Assembly: GCF_014898815.1 (NCBI RefSeq)
Contig: NW_026515433.1
Coordinates: 270,501 to 334,500 of the forward strand
Length of the DNA: 64,000 nucleotides
From: Panonychus citri
Taxonomy: Eukaryota > Arthropoda > Arachnida > Trombidiformes > Tetranychidae
Reading direction: 5' to 3'
Made by a program: the position numbers and the translations under genes. How positions within the stretch are numbered: the first letter of the stretch is position 1; each line of letters opens with the position of its first letter. Positions 42,801 to 59,100 of the stretch are shown here, piece after piece. The notes beneath the pieces were generated by a model, which searched no databases, was not told the DNA's origin, and was given only the letters and a program-made list of their open reading frames with translations.

Positions 42801-45800
42801 AGAACTTTTTCTTTCGCAATGGAATTAGTTTTTTTCTCCCACTTTCTCCATTACGAGTAATCTCACTTAACTAATTCTACCATTTAATACCTATTATCAC
42901 AATTAAATGGTTAATTTAACACTTTGATACAAATGATGATGAACATAATTAGAGTGAAATTAATAATAACAATCTAATGATATATGAATCCATTAAAAGT
43001 TTTTGTAATCATTTAGCAAATTATGATTTGATTAACCAACAAATGATCACCAAAAAAGTAATGAGACAAATGAACAACAATCTAAACAGAAAAAATTATG
43101 GACAATTTAAATTGCAATCAATTCAGTCTAATCAATAGCAAAACCTAAATCATTAAGTGAAAAAGTAAAATTAACTTGATTGTAAAAGCTGAATCAACAA
43201 GATTTCAAAGATTTATGTAACACCAATAGTAACTGAAATGAAAAGTTTATTATATTTTTATCCTAAAAATGAAACAATTTAATATTATTATCAAGAACTA
43301 GCAGGGTAAAGGGTCAGTATTAAGGTCATCATCAAATCCACCGATTCAATTGAACCAAATGTAATAATAAGTTACCATGAAATCCTTTCATTGGAACTTT
43401 TTTTCATCATTTTCAAAGTTGCCATTGATAATAACACTGATGATGACCATGATGATGATAATGATCAGAAAGTCATCCCAATGGTCACCAGAAATCAATA
43501 TGATCTTAATCAAATCATTTCACAGCCTTTTTCATCCTAATCATCAATTACATGTTATTAGATATCTGTTTGAATCCTCTTATTGATTATCATCATCATT
43601 ATCATTGAAATAATCATTTGTGATCATTTTTTTTGCTTCTATCAAATTACTTTGATTATCAAAAGTGATTTTCAGTTGACAATGAAAATAATGAAATAAC
43701 TGAGTAACAATAACATGAAACATTACATGTTATCCGAATTGAGTGAACCAAAAAATCTCATCATTTTTCCCCTGGAAAAACATCAATATAAGAAATCAAA
43801 GAAGGAAAAAAAGATAAATCGATTATTATCCTTACCGTTATTTTCCACTGAGTTATTTCTGTTTATTAGAACAGAAAATCTTTATTTCAAATCTTGATTG
43901 CGGTTCTTGTAACTTCCTGTGGTCACTTCCGGTTAACATTTAAAATTGGGAATGAATTTTCATTTTAACTCACATCAATTCAGAAACATGAGAATTCTTG
44001 AAATGTGTTCTCTCAGTCTCAAGAATTCAACCCATTCACTTTAATCGAAGCTAAAAAGTTTTGGTTAAAAATTAATTGATTTTCGCTAATTTTGTTTTCC
44101 TAGCAATAGTTAATCAAGTATTAATTAACTGTTGGTTCATCGCTATTCAAGCTAACATGAGGATGATTCATGTTCCTCTGGCTCATGTTCATCACTTGGA
44201 AACAAAACTTTTCGAAACAATGTTCTCTTCCTCAACTTTAACATGATGAAACTTATCATGATTATCATCATCTTTTTACCTCCTCCTCCTCCTTCAGCAA
44301 ATATTAATCTAGCAATCATCTTTTTTTTGAGTGATAAAGTGAGTCCATTATGAAACATCAGAATCAGAATCGATATCAACCATAATATTAGTCTTTTAGT
44401 GATGGATGAACAATCATCATCCTCCCTGAATCATAGTCATGAACAGAAACTTGAGAAAGAAGAAAAAAATATCAATGATCAGTTTGTAAAAAGTTTTCTC
44501 TGTTAAATTATCATTTTTATCGTCACTTTTATCATAATTTTCGGTGTCAACTCTTGATTTATATTATGATTTAAAGTGTCGCTTGAAGGGATGAAAAGTA
44601 TCAATGATATTTACTTTTGTCTTGAGAAGAGTAGGTAAGAGCTTTTTGCTTCAGGGGAAAAAGATGAGGATGATAATGATAAGTAAAATGGTGTCGATGA
44701 TGAGGATGACAAAATGCTGTTTATTTTCAACGGTTTTTCTCAGTCTCATGTTGATGTTATTTGATTTTTTTACTGTTTTTCCTGCAAAACAAGTAAACAT
44801 TTGCTTGAATCTGTGACTGCCAATGGCACATGAAAATAGTATTCAGGATATCATACAAAGCATTATAATACCTCATCATCATCTTTATCATCATCATCAT
44901 GGTTCCTTGATTGATCCAACATTCTCAATGTTGTAATGTTCAACTGTTTTTGCTTCTCTTGTCAAGTAACAACAGAAAAAAACTGATTTTGTCGATGATG
45001 ATGATGATTGAAATGATGATTGTAACAAGGAAAGCGTTAAATGTGACAACTCACCAAGAAGATGAAAAAAACCAAGTCACATGTAACATTTTCTTACGAT
45101 ATTATAACTGAATCCATCATCCCACTCCATTGATTCAATCGTATTAAGTGTCTTGTTTTAACAGTCGTACAATTAAAGACTAACAATCTGGACAGAACAA
45201 AAAAGTTCTAAGCCAATTTCTCAATTCGATTCAATTGTTTTCTCCCTTTAACTTACATCTAATAACAAGATAACGACGAAATAACCGAAATGATATCATC
45301 ACAAGAAACAAATGTTATCTCATGAATTCAACTTATCATGAAAATTAACTCGATGAGAATTTCAGTTAATCAATCATGAATTTCTCGATAGATCTTTACT
45401 TTACCCCATGACCAAGAAGATATTTTCCGGAAATTATTGATGTTTAGTGAATAAGAATTAGATTTTTGTTTATCGTCTCTTTTTACTTGAGGTCTTCTCA
45501 TCATCTCTTTCAGATGATGATACAACTTGCGATCATGTAGCCTATAATTTACATGGAATATCTTCTTTCTGATCATCATCTTCAGCTTATTCGCTTCACC
45601 ATTTTCAATGTTACTTCATCTTCTTCATCATTCTTTTCATCTTTTTCTCTTTGTTCATCACCTTTTGTTATCAACACCTTGTGATAGAATACAAAAACTG
45701 GAAACGGAAGCGAAAGCGAAAGCGAAAGAAAGAATCGATGAGAAGAGAAACTTTTTCAGTAACTATTGAAAAAGTAAATGCAATCGACTTTGAAACTGAA

Positions 45801-47134
45801 CAAAAGAATAGATTGAAATTGGGGGAAAGTTCATTTCAATTGAGCTGAGGTGATGAGATGACCCAGTGAGCATCATCTTCTTCATGCTGATCACTTTTAT
45901 CTTCATGATATTACTTGAGAATCAATAGAGACCAGAACTTATAGTGAAACTTTTCAATTAAAATTTTGATAGAATTTAGAAAGCACATAAACTGAATGAA
46001 ATCAGATTTCATGAGGAAAGGAGACTATCACCATCATCAATCAGAATTCACTTTTCTATCTCATCATTTGATGTTAATGATAATAATTTGATCAATAAAC
46101 TTTGGTTTGATTGATGAAGATAATTAGTCAACTTAATAACTTCATGAATAACAATAAATTTTCACCGTTGTGATGGTAATGATTATGAAGATAATTTATC
46201 TTTGTTAATTAACCTGACCGGCGATTTATTATTATTGTTGTTGATATGATAAAAAACAAATCATCATCAAAAAGCTCAGATGATAATGGTCATTATAATG
46301 TAGGTCAGACAAGTGACCATTGGTCAGTGTAAGAAAATAAATTGATTCTCTTGTGGCTTTTTCATCTCGACTAAACTTGAAACTTTTTAAGGTGAACTTA
46401 ATGGGATGAAAGCAAGCGAGAGACCAATGGTCATCATGATGATTATCATTCGTATGAATGAAGATAAAGAGTGAGAAAAAAATTAATTTTTATCAAATTA
46501 GTTTTATGCTTCCTGCTAATTAAATCATTTCATCAAAAAAACTTATTCTTTTTTTGAATAACCATTAGAATAATTATCATGGCTATAATTTATTCCAAAT
46601 AATTTAATATACTTGAAATTTGATTACTTTTCATGTAAATATGATGATTATAATAATGAATATTTCCCCTGTTTCTCAGGGAACAAGAGAAAAGTGTTAC
46701 TAAGAATTCATTGGAATCTTATTATTTCTTTGCTGACAATTCATTATTAATATTATCATTTCTTCTGATCTGTTATCACCTTGTCAGAATTTTATCATCA
46801 ACTGCATCATCTTCGTCTCGTATTTCAAATCATTCAAGAATGATGAAGATAATGATGAGTAAGTTTCAACTGAGCATTTGAATCAAGAAAACATTCACAT
46901 GAAATAAAATATTTTCGTTCTTAATTGAGTATACGAGATGAGGAGTTGAAGTTGGGAGTGAATAACATTCATTTTGAAAGGAATGAAAATTCATGATATT
47001 GAACTTAAATTTATCACAGAACTATAACTTGAATAAAAGCATCTTCATCGTTTCCAGTTCCGGTTATCAGTTTTCGAGCTCTTATTATCAGTATCATGTT
47101 TCATGAGCAATAAATTAAGATGCAAATAATCTGA

Positions 47135-47170
<36 letters not shown>

Positions 47171-50100
47171 AACTTTCATCCTCATCATTTTATCATCTTC
47201 TTCCTCTTCTTCTTCATCAGATGATGATTGATGTCAATAACAATTTAAACGATGAAAAGCAATCAGTTTAACCAATATTATATAATCAACAGTCACTTAG
47301 AGTTTATCACTTTCTGATGATCAGGATGAAGATAATTTTTGAGGATCAAGTTTTTTTGCTCATCAATTTTTCAGTTATTTTTTTCATTTCATCTATCATG
47401 ATCATCTGAATGAGATGATGAAACAATGAAATTAACCAATGATTAATTCTTATTCTTTTTCTCCCTTTTCTTCCAGATATTACATCAGCAAAGGTTTATA
47501 CAGATTCGGATGAACGTAAGTCCTCATCATCTTTACATGTTTCATAAGCTTGAAAACATCATCATGATATTCATCATCTTCTAAGCCATTATATTGAATT
47601 ACTTTTGGATTAACAGATTTACTGGCAATTCAATATGATTAACAATCTTTTTCTCTACCTTATTCATTTTCTTCTGAATCAATTTCGAGTAAAAGTGAAT
47701 GATTATGAAGATAATCTTCACTTTTCTTCCAAGCAAATGCAATTTATCATGATGAAGATTCCTCATCGAGGAAGATGAGCTTTTAGAAGATAATGAAGAG
47801 AATTGAAAGTGTTGGTGATCAAGAATAAGGAACAAGATGAAAAGAAAACGAATGAAAAATGTAAAATATCAGCCGAGGAAAGAAGATGAGATGAAGATCA
47901 TCAACTTATCTTCATTATCATCATCAAGGTCACATGAAGATGAGTGTATTTGAATGTTATTAGAATGTCAGTGGCGAGAAAAGATTCTCATAACTTCCTC
48001 AATTTTATTCACCTTTTATAACTCATTTTCCATGTGATCTTCCTGAGTTTCTATCATGTTGCCTTTTCTATCATCGAAAGACATTATCTTATACTTGCAA
48101 CTTATCATCATTATCCTGAGCATCATTATTATCATGAAGTATCAGAGCATCCAAATGATCATTACAAAAGTAAAACTCTTGAGTAAATCAACACGCCCAT
48201 CACCATCATTTTCATCCTCATCTTCATCTTCATCATCCTCCTTCACGACTAATAGGATACAAAATAACAATTGAAAGTAATTACAGTCACTAGTAAACAG
48301 AAAAGCTGAGGCTCAATCCGAACCATCTTCGAAAACAATTAGATAATAAATTCATTTCGTTTTATGATTCAGTTGAAATAGAATTTGAAAAACAATCTGA
48401 CATGGAAAAGCAATAGAAACATTGAAATTTCAAATGAATCAGAATTTTCGACTAAACTCATGCATGTGTAAAAGTAGAAATTGTCAAAATAAAAGTAAAA
48501 GAAAAAATTTCCGAATAAAAATTCTGTACTTTTTTATCATGTTGGAATCATGATAATAATAATATTTTATTATATCGTATTGTCTATGGAAAAAAAGAAA
48601 GAGGTAAAACTTTGACAACAAAAGAAAAACTCAAAAAAAGAATATATTTTTTATTCGAAAAAAGTTCTGAACTCGAATCGAAACTGAATGAAGAGAAGAA
48701 AAAAGTTGAGATTCAACTCGATGGTGATTGAAAAACATGTTCGACTGTTAAAAATATCGAATCGAGATGAAATGTATAAAACAGTCGAGAATATAAAATA
48801 TATCAAAATAAATAAATAAAAAGAAAATAAAAAGGATGAAGATGAGGATGAGGATGACAAAGAAAGAGAATCGACTATTCTCTTTCTTCCTTCATCTTCC
48901 AATCTGACACATAAAAACAATCGAGACTTTCACGAATCACCTTTGCACCAACTATTCCATCATCTTGTCACTCGATTCACAAACTAATTGAATCTTTTTT
49001 TTCTGTTTTGATTTTATTGTTTTTAGATTTAATTTGATTAATTAGTCCTTCTAATTGTGATTAAACTACTAAGTTCTAAGTCTTGTCGAACCAGTTTGCT
49101 TACTATTTTTTGCTTCACAACTTCATGGATAAGTTTCTTTCTGTATTTCCTTTCTCTTATCATATGTTTTCATGGTTTAGTAATTATCATTTAATCCAAC
49201 ACGTTAATTGATTTCATTTTTGAACCAATTTTTAGTTATTTAAATAATTTGCCTTTTCCTCTTTCTAATGGTACTAATTACATGATGAAAGTCAATCAGG
49301 AAGTGAATCTAATTTTTAATTAAAAGATCAGATTTTGGGCTTGGAATGGGAAGAGAAGGAGGAAAATTTTCTGTGTAAATTTAATTGTAAACTTGATGAT
49401 TAACATAAACTTTTACAATCGCAAGTAACAATTAAATCACCAAAGTTGAAGTAAATTTAATGAAATACTGAATCCTTAATATTATGTTTCTAATTATGAA
49501 AATATTAATAATTAAATCAAGGATTAGATCAAAACAAATTAGATCCATATAATCTTGTAATTAGCTGCAAATTAATTGTATTAATATAATCCGACAATTA
49601 TTACCAATTAGCTGATTTACCAACAATTGTTACTGTTATTTCAACATTGATTTTGATTATAATCCCAAGAATTTAGATCTGATTTCGTCTAATTGTTGTT
49701 CACAATCAATTGGACTCCATTTAAGGTAATTTAAGCGTAGGTTGATTAACTTTTAATTTAACCTTTAAACCGGTTTAGTTTAACTAAACCTAAACTTTTA
49801 AAGGTTAATTCAATTGTATTAAAATATTAATTTCCAATGTTAATTACCCTGATTTAGGTTGAATCGTAATTAGTAGTAAGTCAAATTAAATTACAAATTG
49901 ATGATCAGTTAACACGAACCCCCTATGATTGAGTTAATTAATTAACGATAATTAATAACTAATGTTCACTTAATTGTCAATCCAAGCATCATTGATTGTG
50001 ACAATTACTAAATTGTTGAGATTGTAAAACAAATTAATCAAAAGATGCAAAAAGTTTATCATTATTAATTTGATTAACTTCAAGTTGACTGATTAAATTA

Positions 50101-53100
50101 AATTGAAAACAAAAAACAATTCAAATCGCAATGAAAGTTGATTGCATCTAATTCATGGTCATTGATTTGTTAATAATCATTGTAACCATTATTTACTTAA
50201 CTTAAATTGTAATTAAAATTAACAGTTATCCTGGAGCAAATTAGAAATTCTTATAATGCCAAACCAAACAATTAACAATCGCAATTTAAATAAGTCGCAA
50301 GATTGATAATCAACTTTGATACAAAGTAACAGATTAATTTTGATCAAGTTTTCCAATTGTAATTTGTTAATTAGTTAAGTGTGATAATTATGATCCGCCT
50401 TATCAACACGATCCAAGATCAATTTAATCAGCTAATTGTTAATTATGGACAGAAGCTGTTAATTAGATTATAAATGATGAGTTTAGTTAATTGTTGAAGT
50501 TTCATAGTTTTATATTCACTCGGAAAATATTTGCTTCAATTTGTTAATTGTGATCAGTTAATCAAATAAGAGACAAAACTTACGTAAAATAATAATTTAA
50601 AGGAAAACAAAATATCGGATCAATAAGTGAATCAATGTACAACCTTGACAATTAAGGTCATACCTTAGCAATTAAGTGAATCATTATCTTGTGCCTTTGA
50701 TCATTATCATGATTAAGAATTGAAAGCCAATTAACTAACTAATATCAATTGATGATTAACTGATGATAAATATAATAACAAACACTCCCTGGAGTTATCA
50801 CCATTTAAAACATTTCTCATCATTATGCTATTATCATCATCTTCTTCAATCTATTAATCTTTTGTCTTCCTCATCATTATCATCTCATGCTGAGTCAATC
50901 ATCTCGTTAGTTGATTAAAAAGTAAAACTTAATTAGTTGCTTAAAATGATTACAATTAGATTTTTCTCCTTCTTTGTTTTTCTGTCTAAATCAAAGTTAA
51001 CAGTAACCTTTCAAATGATAATCGTTTCAGTAATACTACAGGTAAACTTGAAATAGGTAAATATTTTATTATTTTGATTCTGTTGGTAAGTTATCATCAT
51101 CATCTTCCTCATCTTCATCATCTTCATCCCCAAAGTAACCCAAAGGAACCTTAAAATGTTGAAGGAGGAGTTTGGGGTCAAAGTTGTTTCTCTTTTCTTT
51201 GGTGGAGTCAACGTTTACCTTTTCACTTTCTTCTTATACTGGAGACTCCTTAAAATCTTTCAAACATTTTACCTTCTTGTTCAGGTAAAATGTACCCTCG
51301 GGCTATTAAATGTCTCTAAATCATAAACTTAATAATCAACATCAACACAAAACTGAAAATGCAGCAAAAAATGTAAAAAAAAAGGTAAACATGATAATGA
51401 ACATTAGATATTACATAATATTAATATATTGTGAGTTAAATTTCATCTTTAATCATTTCGGATTATTGACAAAAAGTGAATCAACAAATTAAAGTGCAAA
51501 TGATTGCAGAATTGATGATTGGACTTTATTGTATCTGAAATGCTCAATATTACATGTATTAAATAGTTAATTGTGATTAAGTTTGTTTATGGTCATAAAA
51601 ACGGTTGAAAAAAGTTATTGTTTTAGCTTAAAGTTTACTAATGATTTTTAAATATTGATTATGATTGTTGGCTTGAAGAGTTAAAACCATTGTGATTATA
51701 ATTGTAATTATACATGTTCAGTGTTAGCATGAACTTAAAATTAACCATGGAAATCACACTGAGAGTAGACAATTAAAAGGATAAAGAAACAATTGAAAAC
51801 AACAAACTGTTACTAATACAAACTGTTATTTACCACCCACAGGTAACATACATTTTCCTGGGCTCTTCACAGTTGTTAAACCCTCTCCTCCTCCTCCCAC
51901 TTCAGCCTCATCATCATCTCCCTTTCCAATCCCTTACCATGAATAAATAGATGTAATAATCATGGTGAACAATATGAATTTGACTCATGCTGTGAAATCA
52001 GCTCAAGGCAACAAAAGACACTGCAAGTAGATGATAATTTGTTTTAAGATCAATATAAACATAAGATGGAGATAAGGATTAGATGATGAGGATGATGAGA
52101 GGGAGTGAGACTCGCAAGATGAAAATACTTACACTCTACAATCAATGTAGGCGCTAATGGAAACTCATCCTCAGTTTAGAAAACTTTTCAAACTTTTGGG
52201 CGATTTCTTTTCGTACTTTCGCTGATAATTTGCTATTCTATTGATAATAACCTTCAAGTTCCGGGTTCCAATATTTACTGACAACAATTTAAGATATCGA
52301 ATTAATCTGATCAATTAATTTGAGGAAAATAAATCAAATGAAAATTAATTGATACAAATAGTGAGATAGATAAGATGTGAGATATTCATTCTCGAAGGAC
52401 GAATGTTGAACAAAAAAGTTCTAATGTAACTTTAGATTCATCATATCGAAATAGTGTCACTTCGTTAAGTGTTTACAATTTATTAAATGAAAAGAAATTA
52501 ATTACTCACTAATGCATCGAGTTTGACAGCAATTAACAGGCAGAACTGAATCATTTCTTGATTGAAGATAAAAATTTCCACTTGTAAATTATTGTCACTA
52601 AATCGAATCAATTTAATTTGAATTTGAAATTGCAGATAATGTGATTAATGGACAATACAGTTAATTGACATCTGAATTAGATTTACTGAGTTTTTCTGTT
52701 GATAAACAAGCCCACCATCTAATTGTTTATTATTTACTGTTGATTGTTTATTTAATTCTGATTGATCAATCAAAGATAAATGTAACTTTTTGCTTTGCAA
52801 TAATAGTTACTGTTGATCTGTTGATTGTTGGCTATAAATTGACAATGATTAAACAATCAAAAAATCAACACTGATTGACATTAAAGGTGCGGTTCGAGTG
52901 AATCAAATCTTGCAATTAACTTTAGCCTACGTTAATTTGATCAAACAATATGATAGCTTAAATTGTATCAAATCAACCTACATTCAGGTTGATTTAAATT
53001 AATGACAGTTAACAGTTAATAAGCATCATCATCATGATAATGATCCGTTCGGGTTTTCTGTTGACTAAAATCACCATTTCAATTGAGTAATTTGCTCATC

Positions 53101-56100
53101 TTTTTCACCCAATATTAAATTGTTGTTGATTGTTAACCGATTGTTGCGTGACTTTGGTTTAACTTGATCGACAATCAAGCTAATCGTTTTATCATCATAA
53201 TGATTATTAATATAATTTAGTTTAATTTAATTGAGTCAAGTAAAAATCAGTGTTTTCGTTAATCTCTCAAGGGCAAAAGTAAAAATTAACTTAATCACGA
53301 ATAGAAGGTAAATTGTTGATCTATTTTTAATTCTTACATTATCTAGATATCTATTTAGTCTTAGTTGATTATTAAATTATCTCAATGTATCGAATATTAA
53401 ATCCAAATCATTTATTAATTGTGGATAATAACAATTATTAAATTGTCTTAAGATGATAAATCATAAAGTAAGAAAACAATATTAACTTAATCAGTATTTT
53501 TTACTCATTTTATCAACTGCAAAATTGATTGTAATTAAATTTAGATCAATAATAATTGACAGCAAATCAACAGATTGAGATCATGTCATTTAATTTGTTG
53601 GATTAATTTGTTATCTCTTTTCACAAGATTAACTAATTTCAAACACTTTGTTTCAGATAAAAACTTACATGTTTAAGATCAAAGAGATTAGCTTAATCCA
53701 CCTGATTTAATAACTTGTTTATCCCAAAGATATGATTTGAAAAGTGTCTTATTTGAATTAACTGATTGCGACTGATTTCCCGGTTGATTGTTAACTGTTA
53801 ACTCTTTAATTAAAGAGTTTCAGTTTATGAATAATCAGATTGATGAACATAAATCACGATTGTAATTAAAATAAATGTCAATCAAAGATTCAAGGTTTTT
53901 CTTATAAAGTGAAACGATATTAATTCTCGACACAATCAACTAACCATTACGATCACATTATTTTGGTTAAAAGTTGATTAATTATGCAAGCAAGTTGTTA
54001 ATTCTCATCAACAATAATTAATAAATTACTGAATTAATTCATTTAATCATCGCGACCTCAACAGTGTCATAAACATCAAAGAATCAGAAAGTTTTCACTC
54101 TTTGATCATGATCACAATTTAACCTTTAACTTAATCATGATCATCTTTCATTTTATAATCATCACCATGATGAGAATGATTTTGATCATCGTAATTAAAT
54201 TCACCATTAAATTAAGTTCACTTTGATACTTGAAACGTCAATCAATGGATAGAGATTAAAAGTAATTAAAATTAATTCCATGTAATTGAATCTTTTACTC
54301 GTCTCCTTCCAGATGATGATTACTTTATTACTATCACAATTAAAATAGTTAATCAAATTATAATGATCATTTGAAGGACACTCACAATCACCAATAGTGA
54401 TGATGGTTATCAACTTGATCGTAATTGCTAACAATCAGTGTTATTTGATAATATTAATAGTTAACTTTCAATTCACTGATGACTTTTTTGTCTTCAATCA
54501 TGAAAACCAATAGTTATCAAGTTAATTGCTAATTGAATTAGTTTAACTGTCAACCACACCTTTTGAATTGATTAGCAATCAAGATTAGTTGCTGATTAAC
54601 ACAATCTGTGTGCGGTAATCGTTGAATTAAAAACAGTAATTTTGTGTCAATTACAATTTGCAATTACGATTGTAAGTGATCAACGTTGAGAAAATCTCGG
54701 TAATTGTTAAATTGTTGTTTTCATTACATTCAATTTAATCATAAATGTTTCATCATATTATTATTAATAGAATCTAATGTTTATTAATAATGATGATCAT
54801 CTAAATTCATTGAACAATTTAATTTAATTTTCTATGTTTAAACCTTTAAAATTAAGAGTAGGCGACTTAACAGTTTAGGCGTTGGAAGTTTAATTTAATG
54901 ATGATTAAGAAAATAATTCACAATTTGTATTTACATTCAACGAATCGACTAATATTTAATTCATTTTTCAAACTTTTTGATTGATAACTTTTGATTATAT
55001 TAATTGTATTTGCCACTAATTTGATTAACTAAATAAAACACATTCAAGTTGAATCTTGATTGATGGTTAAATATTTGAATACAAGTCGCATTGTTAATCA
55101 CAATCAAAGATGTTGATTCAAGCTTCTCAACATTGAATTGAATTGTTTGCACCGACAATCAATTGATCAAACTAAAAGCATATCACCTGATTGTTAATTT
55201 ACCATTTTAATTGCTTCAATTTCAGGTCCTTGTGACAAAATGAATTGTCCATTCGACGCAACTTGTATAGTGGACAAGCAAACGGACAAACCTTTTTGCA
55301 AATGTTTATCTACCTGTTCAGCTGATCTTTTTGCTCCTGTTTGTGGAACCGATAACATAACATATTCATCCGAATGTCAATTAAAATTGGCCTCATGTAA
55401 TCAACGAACCACCTTGTTTATTAAACATCCTGGTGAATGTCGTAAGTGTCAACCATTTAATTCACTCTACAATTAATATAATCACTATGAGAATTGAAAA
55501 TCGGAAAAGGATTTAATCTCGAGTTCCTTTCAATTAATTTACATGGTGTTGCTAATCAATCAAATGAAATAAATTGTTGACTTAAGGTTATGAGTTTTGT
55601 TTGATTCCAGTTAATATTTATCAAAGGCCAGTAATTGGAATAGGATTGATTAAATTAAATTAACTTCCTATTGAAAAGCTATAGAGACCAATCATATAAT
55701 TTATTGAATCATGTTGATCTTTTTTTTTATATTTAATTATCATTATTGGTATCATATTGACGAGATAGAATCTAATTGATCAATACTAATAGATTGTGGT
55801 GGTAAATTTCTCGAAAGATTCAATTCTCACCTTAGAGAAAAAGGAAACTAATTAGATTGATTTTTGATTCTATCATTGGGAATCCAATTTGGAGGATGAA
55901 ATATTTTCCTCGTTTAACAAAATGATTTTCACATGATGATGATGAGAATGAGCACTTGGACGAAGATGAGGATAAAAATGATAAGCATCTTCATCCTGAA
56001 ATCATTAATCAATTTACCATTTACATCAATTGAAACTAATAGTTGCATGGGTGTTAAAGCTTAATCATTATTATTATGATATTGATAATCTCGGAAAATG

Positions 56101-59100
56101 GTTCCATCAGATTCTCATGTTAACAGACTCACTTGAACAACATGTCACTTTTATGTTATATTACAATCAATGAACAGTTAAGATTAATGGATTAGTGTGT
56201 AAAATGGTTTCCCTTATTTTCATCATCCTAATTCGTTTCCTCAATCAATTCATTTAATACTTTTTCATTCTAATGATGATCATCATCATTACGTTTTAAT
56301 CCTTTTGTTTTACTTTCTCTTGATAATCTTGGACTTGTAATAAGATCGTATTTTGGTAAATCATTATAACCCAATTGTAGTTATCAATCAAATAATTAAA
56401 TGATTATTATCTCAGTAAATAGTAAGCAAACAGTGAATGAATCTATTAGTACGATTAATCAGTGTTTACATCAACAATTAAAATGTTTACATTGAGATGG
56501 CACCGATTTATGTACTTAACAATACAAAGAGCATATTATATCTATAACAAGTTGATTAGGTTAATTGTTGGCTGATTTAGTAATAAATGCTAAAGGGTTC
56601 AAATCTAAAGGTTTAAAAGTCATCGAAGTTGATGATTTATGGAACTATTGATTTCGATGATGACCAATGGTCATTACTTGTCTCTCATTTTGGTCGATTT
56701 TCTTGTTTCTTCCAAAAATCATCAATATTTTTCGTGTCCTTTTGCTTTCATCATCTACAGAGGTTAAAGATCCTTGTGAAGATAAAGTTTGTCCATTTGG
56801 AGGAATATGTAAATCATCAATTGATGGTCGAACCAGTGAATGCATTTGTCCAGAGAAATGTTCAATTCATGGTGAACCAAAGACATCAGGTTCCGTTTGT
56901 GGCTCAAATGGAATCGATTATCCCAATTTGTGTGAACTTAAAAGATGGTCTTGTCTCCATTCAACTGATGTGACAGTTAAATATCATGGAAAATGTGGTA
57001 ATTATTAGTGGAAGATAGTTGAGAATAAAGATAAATGAATTAGATTGATTGATTATTAATTGAGGCTCAATTGTTCATTTGCAGATCCCTGTGATGGTAT
57101 TGATTGTCCTGCTAATCAAATATGCCAATTAGATGAACATCGTAATCCAATTTGTAGATGTAATTCACTTTGCAATGATAACTTCAAACCCATTTGTGCT
57201 TCGAATGGTAAAACTTATGCAAACGAATGTTATCTTCGAGTTGAATCTTGTCGTAGTCGTCGTAATCTTTACGTAATTCATCAGGGTGATTGTAACTCGT
57301 CAAAAGTTAACGACCAGTGTTTAGCTCTTAATTGCTCCAACAATTCAGTTTGTGACTTGAGTCAACCAGAGACATCGTGCATTTGTCCACCTGAATGTCA
57401 AACCATCTTGAAGCCAGTTTGTGGCGATGATGGGATAACTTATGAGTCTCTTTGTGACCTAAATCGTAAATCGTGTTTGAACAATCAACTTGTTAGGGTT
57501 AAAAACTATGGGCCCTGTTCAAGCACCGATCATTGTGAAAAAACCGTTTGCTCTTTCGGGGCGATTTGTGATGTCGACAGAATAACCAAAACAACTCGAT
57601 GTCGATGTCCTGCTTCATGTACCGAAGAGTATAATCCAGTTTGTGGTTCTGACGGTATTTCGTATGTTAATCCATGTAAATTGGCGCGAGAATCTTGCGA
57701 GAGAAGAAGATTAATCGAAATAAGTTACAAAGGTCTTTGTGGTGAGTAATCAAACAAACAATTAGCAAGAGTCTTCATCAAATTAACAAAGACTAGAAAA
57801 TGTCAATTGTATACAAACAGTTGATTGGGAGTCAATTCTTGAGTATATTTTGAATCGATTTAAATTCTGATGTATGTTTTCTGGTTTTCAAATTGGTCAT
57901 TTCATTAGGAGGATGTAACAACATTTTGTGTAAGTATTATTCAGTTTGTATCACCGACGGACTTGGCAGGTCAAAGTGTTCATGCCCTGAATCATGTGTA
58001 GCAATCAACGAACCAGTTTGTGGTACCGATGGTAAAACCTATCCCAGTGAGTGCTTGTTACAAGTTACTTCTTGTCAACAACAAAAAAACATCGCCGTTG
58101 AATCTAAAGGTATTTTTTTTGTTCGATTTTTATCGATGATCATTGTAAATATTTATTATTTTCGTTAATTGGTTTATCTGATTAGGTGCTTGTAATGTTT
58201 GCAAACGAACCAAGTGTGATAACAACGAGGCTCGTTGTGAGGACGGTGAATGCAACTGTCGTGAAGATTGTCCAGATGAGGAGGAACTTGTTTGTGCTTC
58301 TGATGGTGTCACTTATCGGAATCCATGTGAGATGGAAAAGATTTCATGCCAATCAAATTTCGAGTTAAATATCAGATTCTATGGTAAATGTGCAGATGAA
58401 TCTCGACCTTCAGAAAACAACATAATCAATCAGTTGAATCTTCCTACGGCTATTAATATATTGGAAATGAGTACAGCCAATCCTTATAATGGATCCTTGA
58501 TGATTGATCAAAATTTCACCGAATCATCAGTTATGATCACATCAACACCGAGTTACTCCTCAACACCAATGAACACAACAGAAGCAACTTTTGATTCTTT
58601 GTGTGGAGGTAAATTGCTGTGTCAATTTAATTCGACGTGCAGTCAATCATCTGATGGTAACTGGGAATGTTTATGTCTATTTGGTTGCGATGAGACCAAT
58701 TCATCTGACATCATTTGTGCGAATGACACTTTTTTTTATCCAAATGAGTGTTCGATGCTGAAAACATCGTGTCAAAAGAGTAAACCATTAGTTTTGACCT
58801 CACCTGAGGTTTGCAAAACAGCAGAAATCAGCATGAAAATCACTGAGAATAGTGAAGATTCTGGATGTCTTGGAACACGATATGGTTGCTGTTCAGACGA
58901 AAAGACTCCAAGTCGAGGTCCGAACTACGCTGGATGTCCGGATGTTTGTGCTTGTAATCGACTCGGATCAATAGGAACGACTTGTGATCCAGTTACTCGT
59001 CAATGTCAATGTAAACCAGGAGTTGGTGAGTCGAGATGAAGATCAATTCAAATTTTTTTCTTATTCTGATTTATCTCCATTCTTTTAGGTGGATTGAAAT

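Larger units (their letters stand above)
40833..55225 (+). other. Intron 1 of agrin
   Basis: 14.4 kb of AT-rich DNA with abundant TCATCA/ATGATG runs and a (CT)n microsatellite near 47138-47168. It contains a candidate 39-nt cassette exon (47477-47515) and a protein-like 63-codon ORF (41901-42092). I did not find a secreted-form first exon (NtA domain or signal peptide), but I cannot exclude one. Confidence 0.6.
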
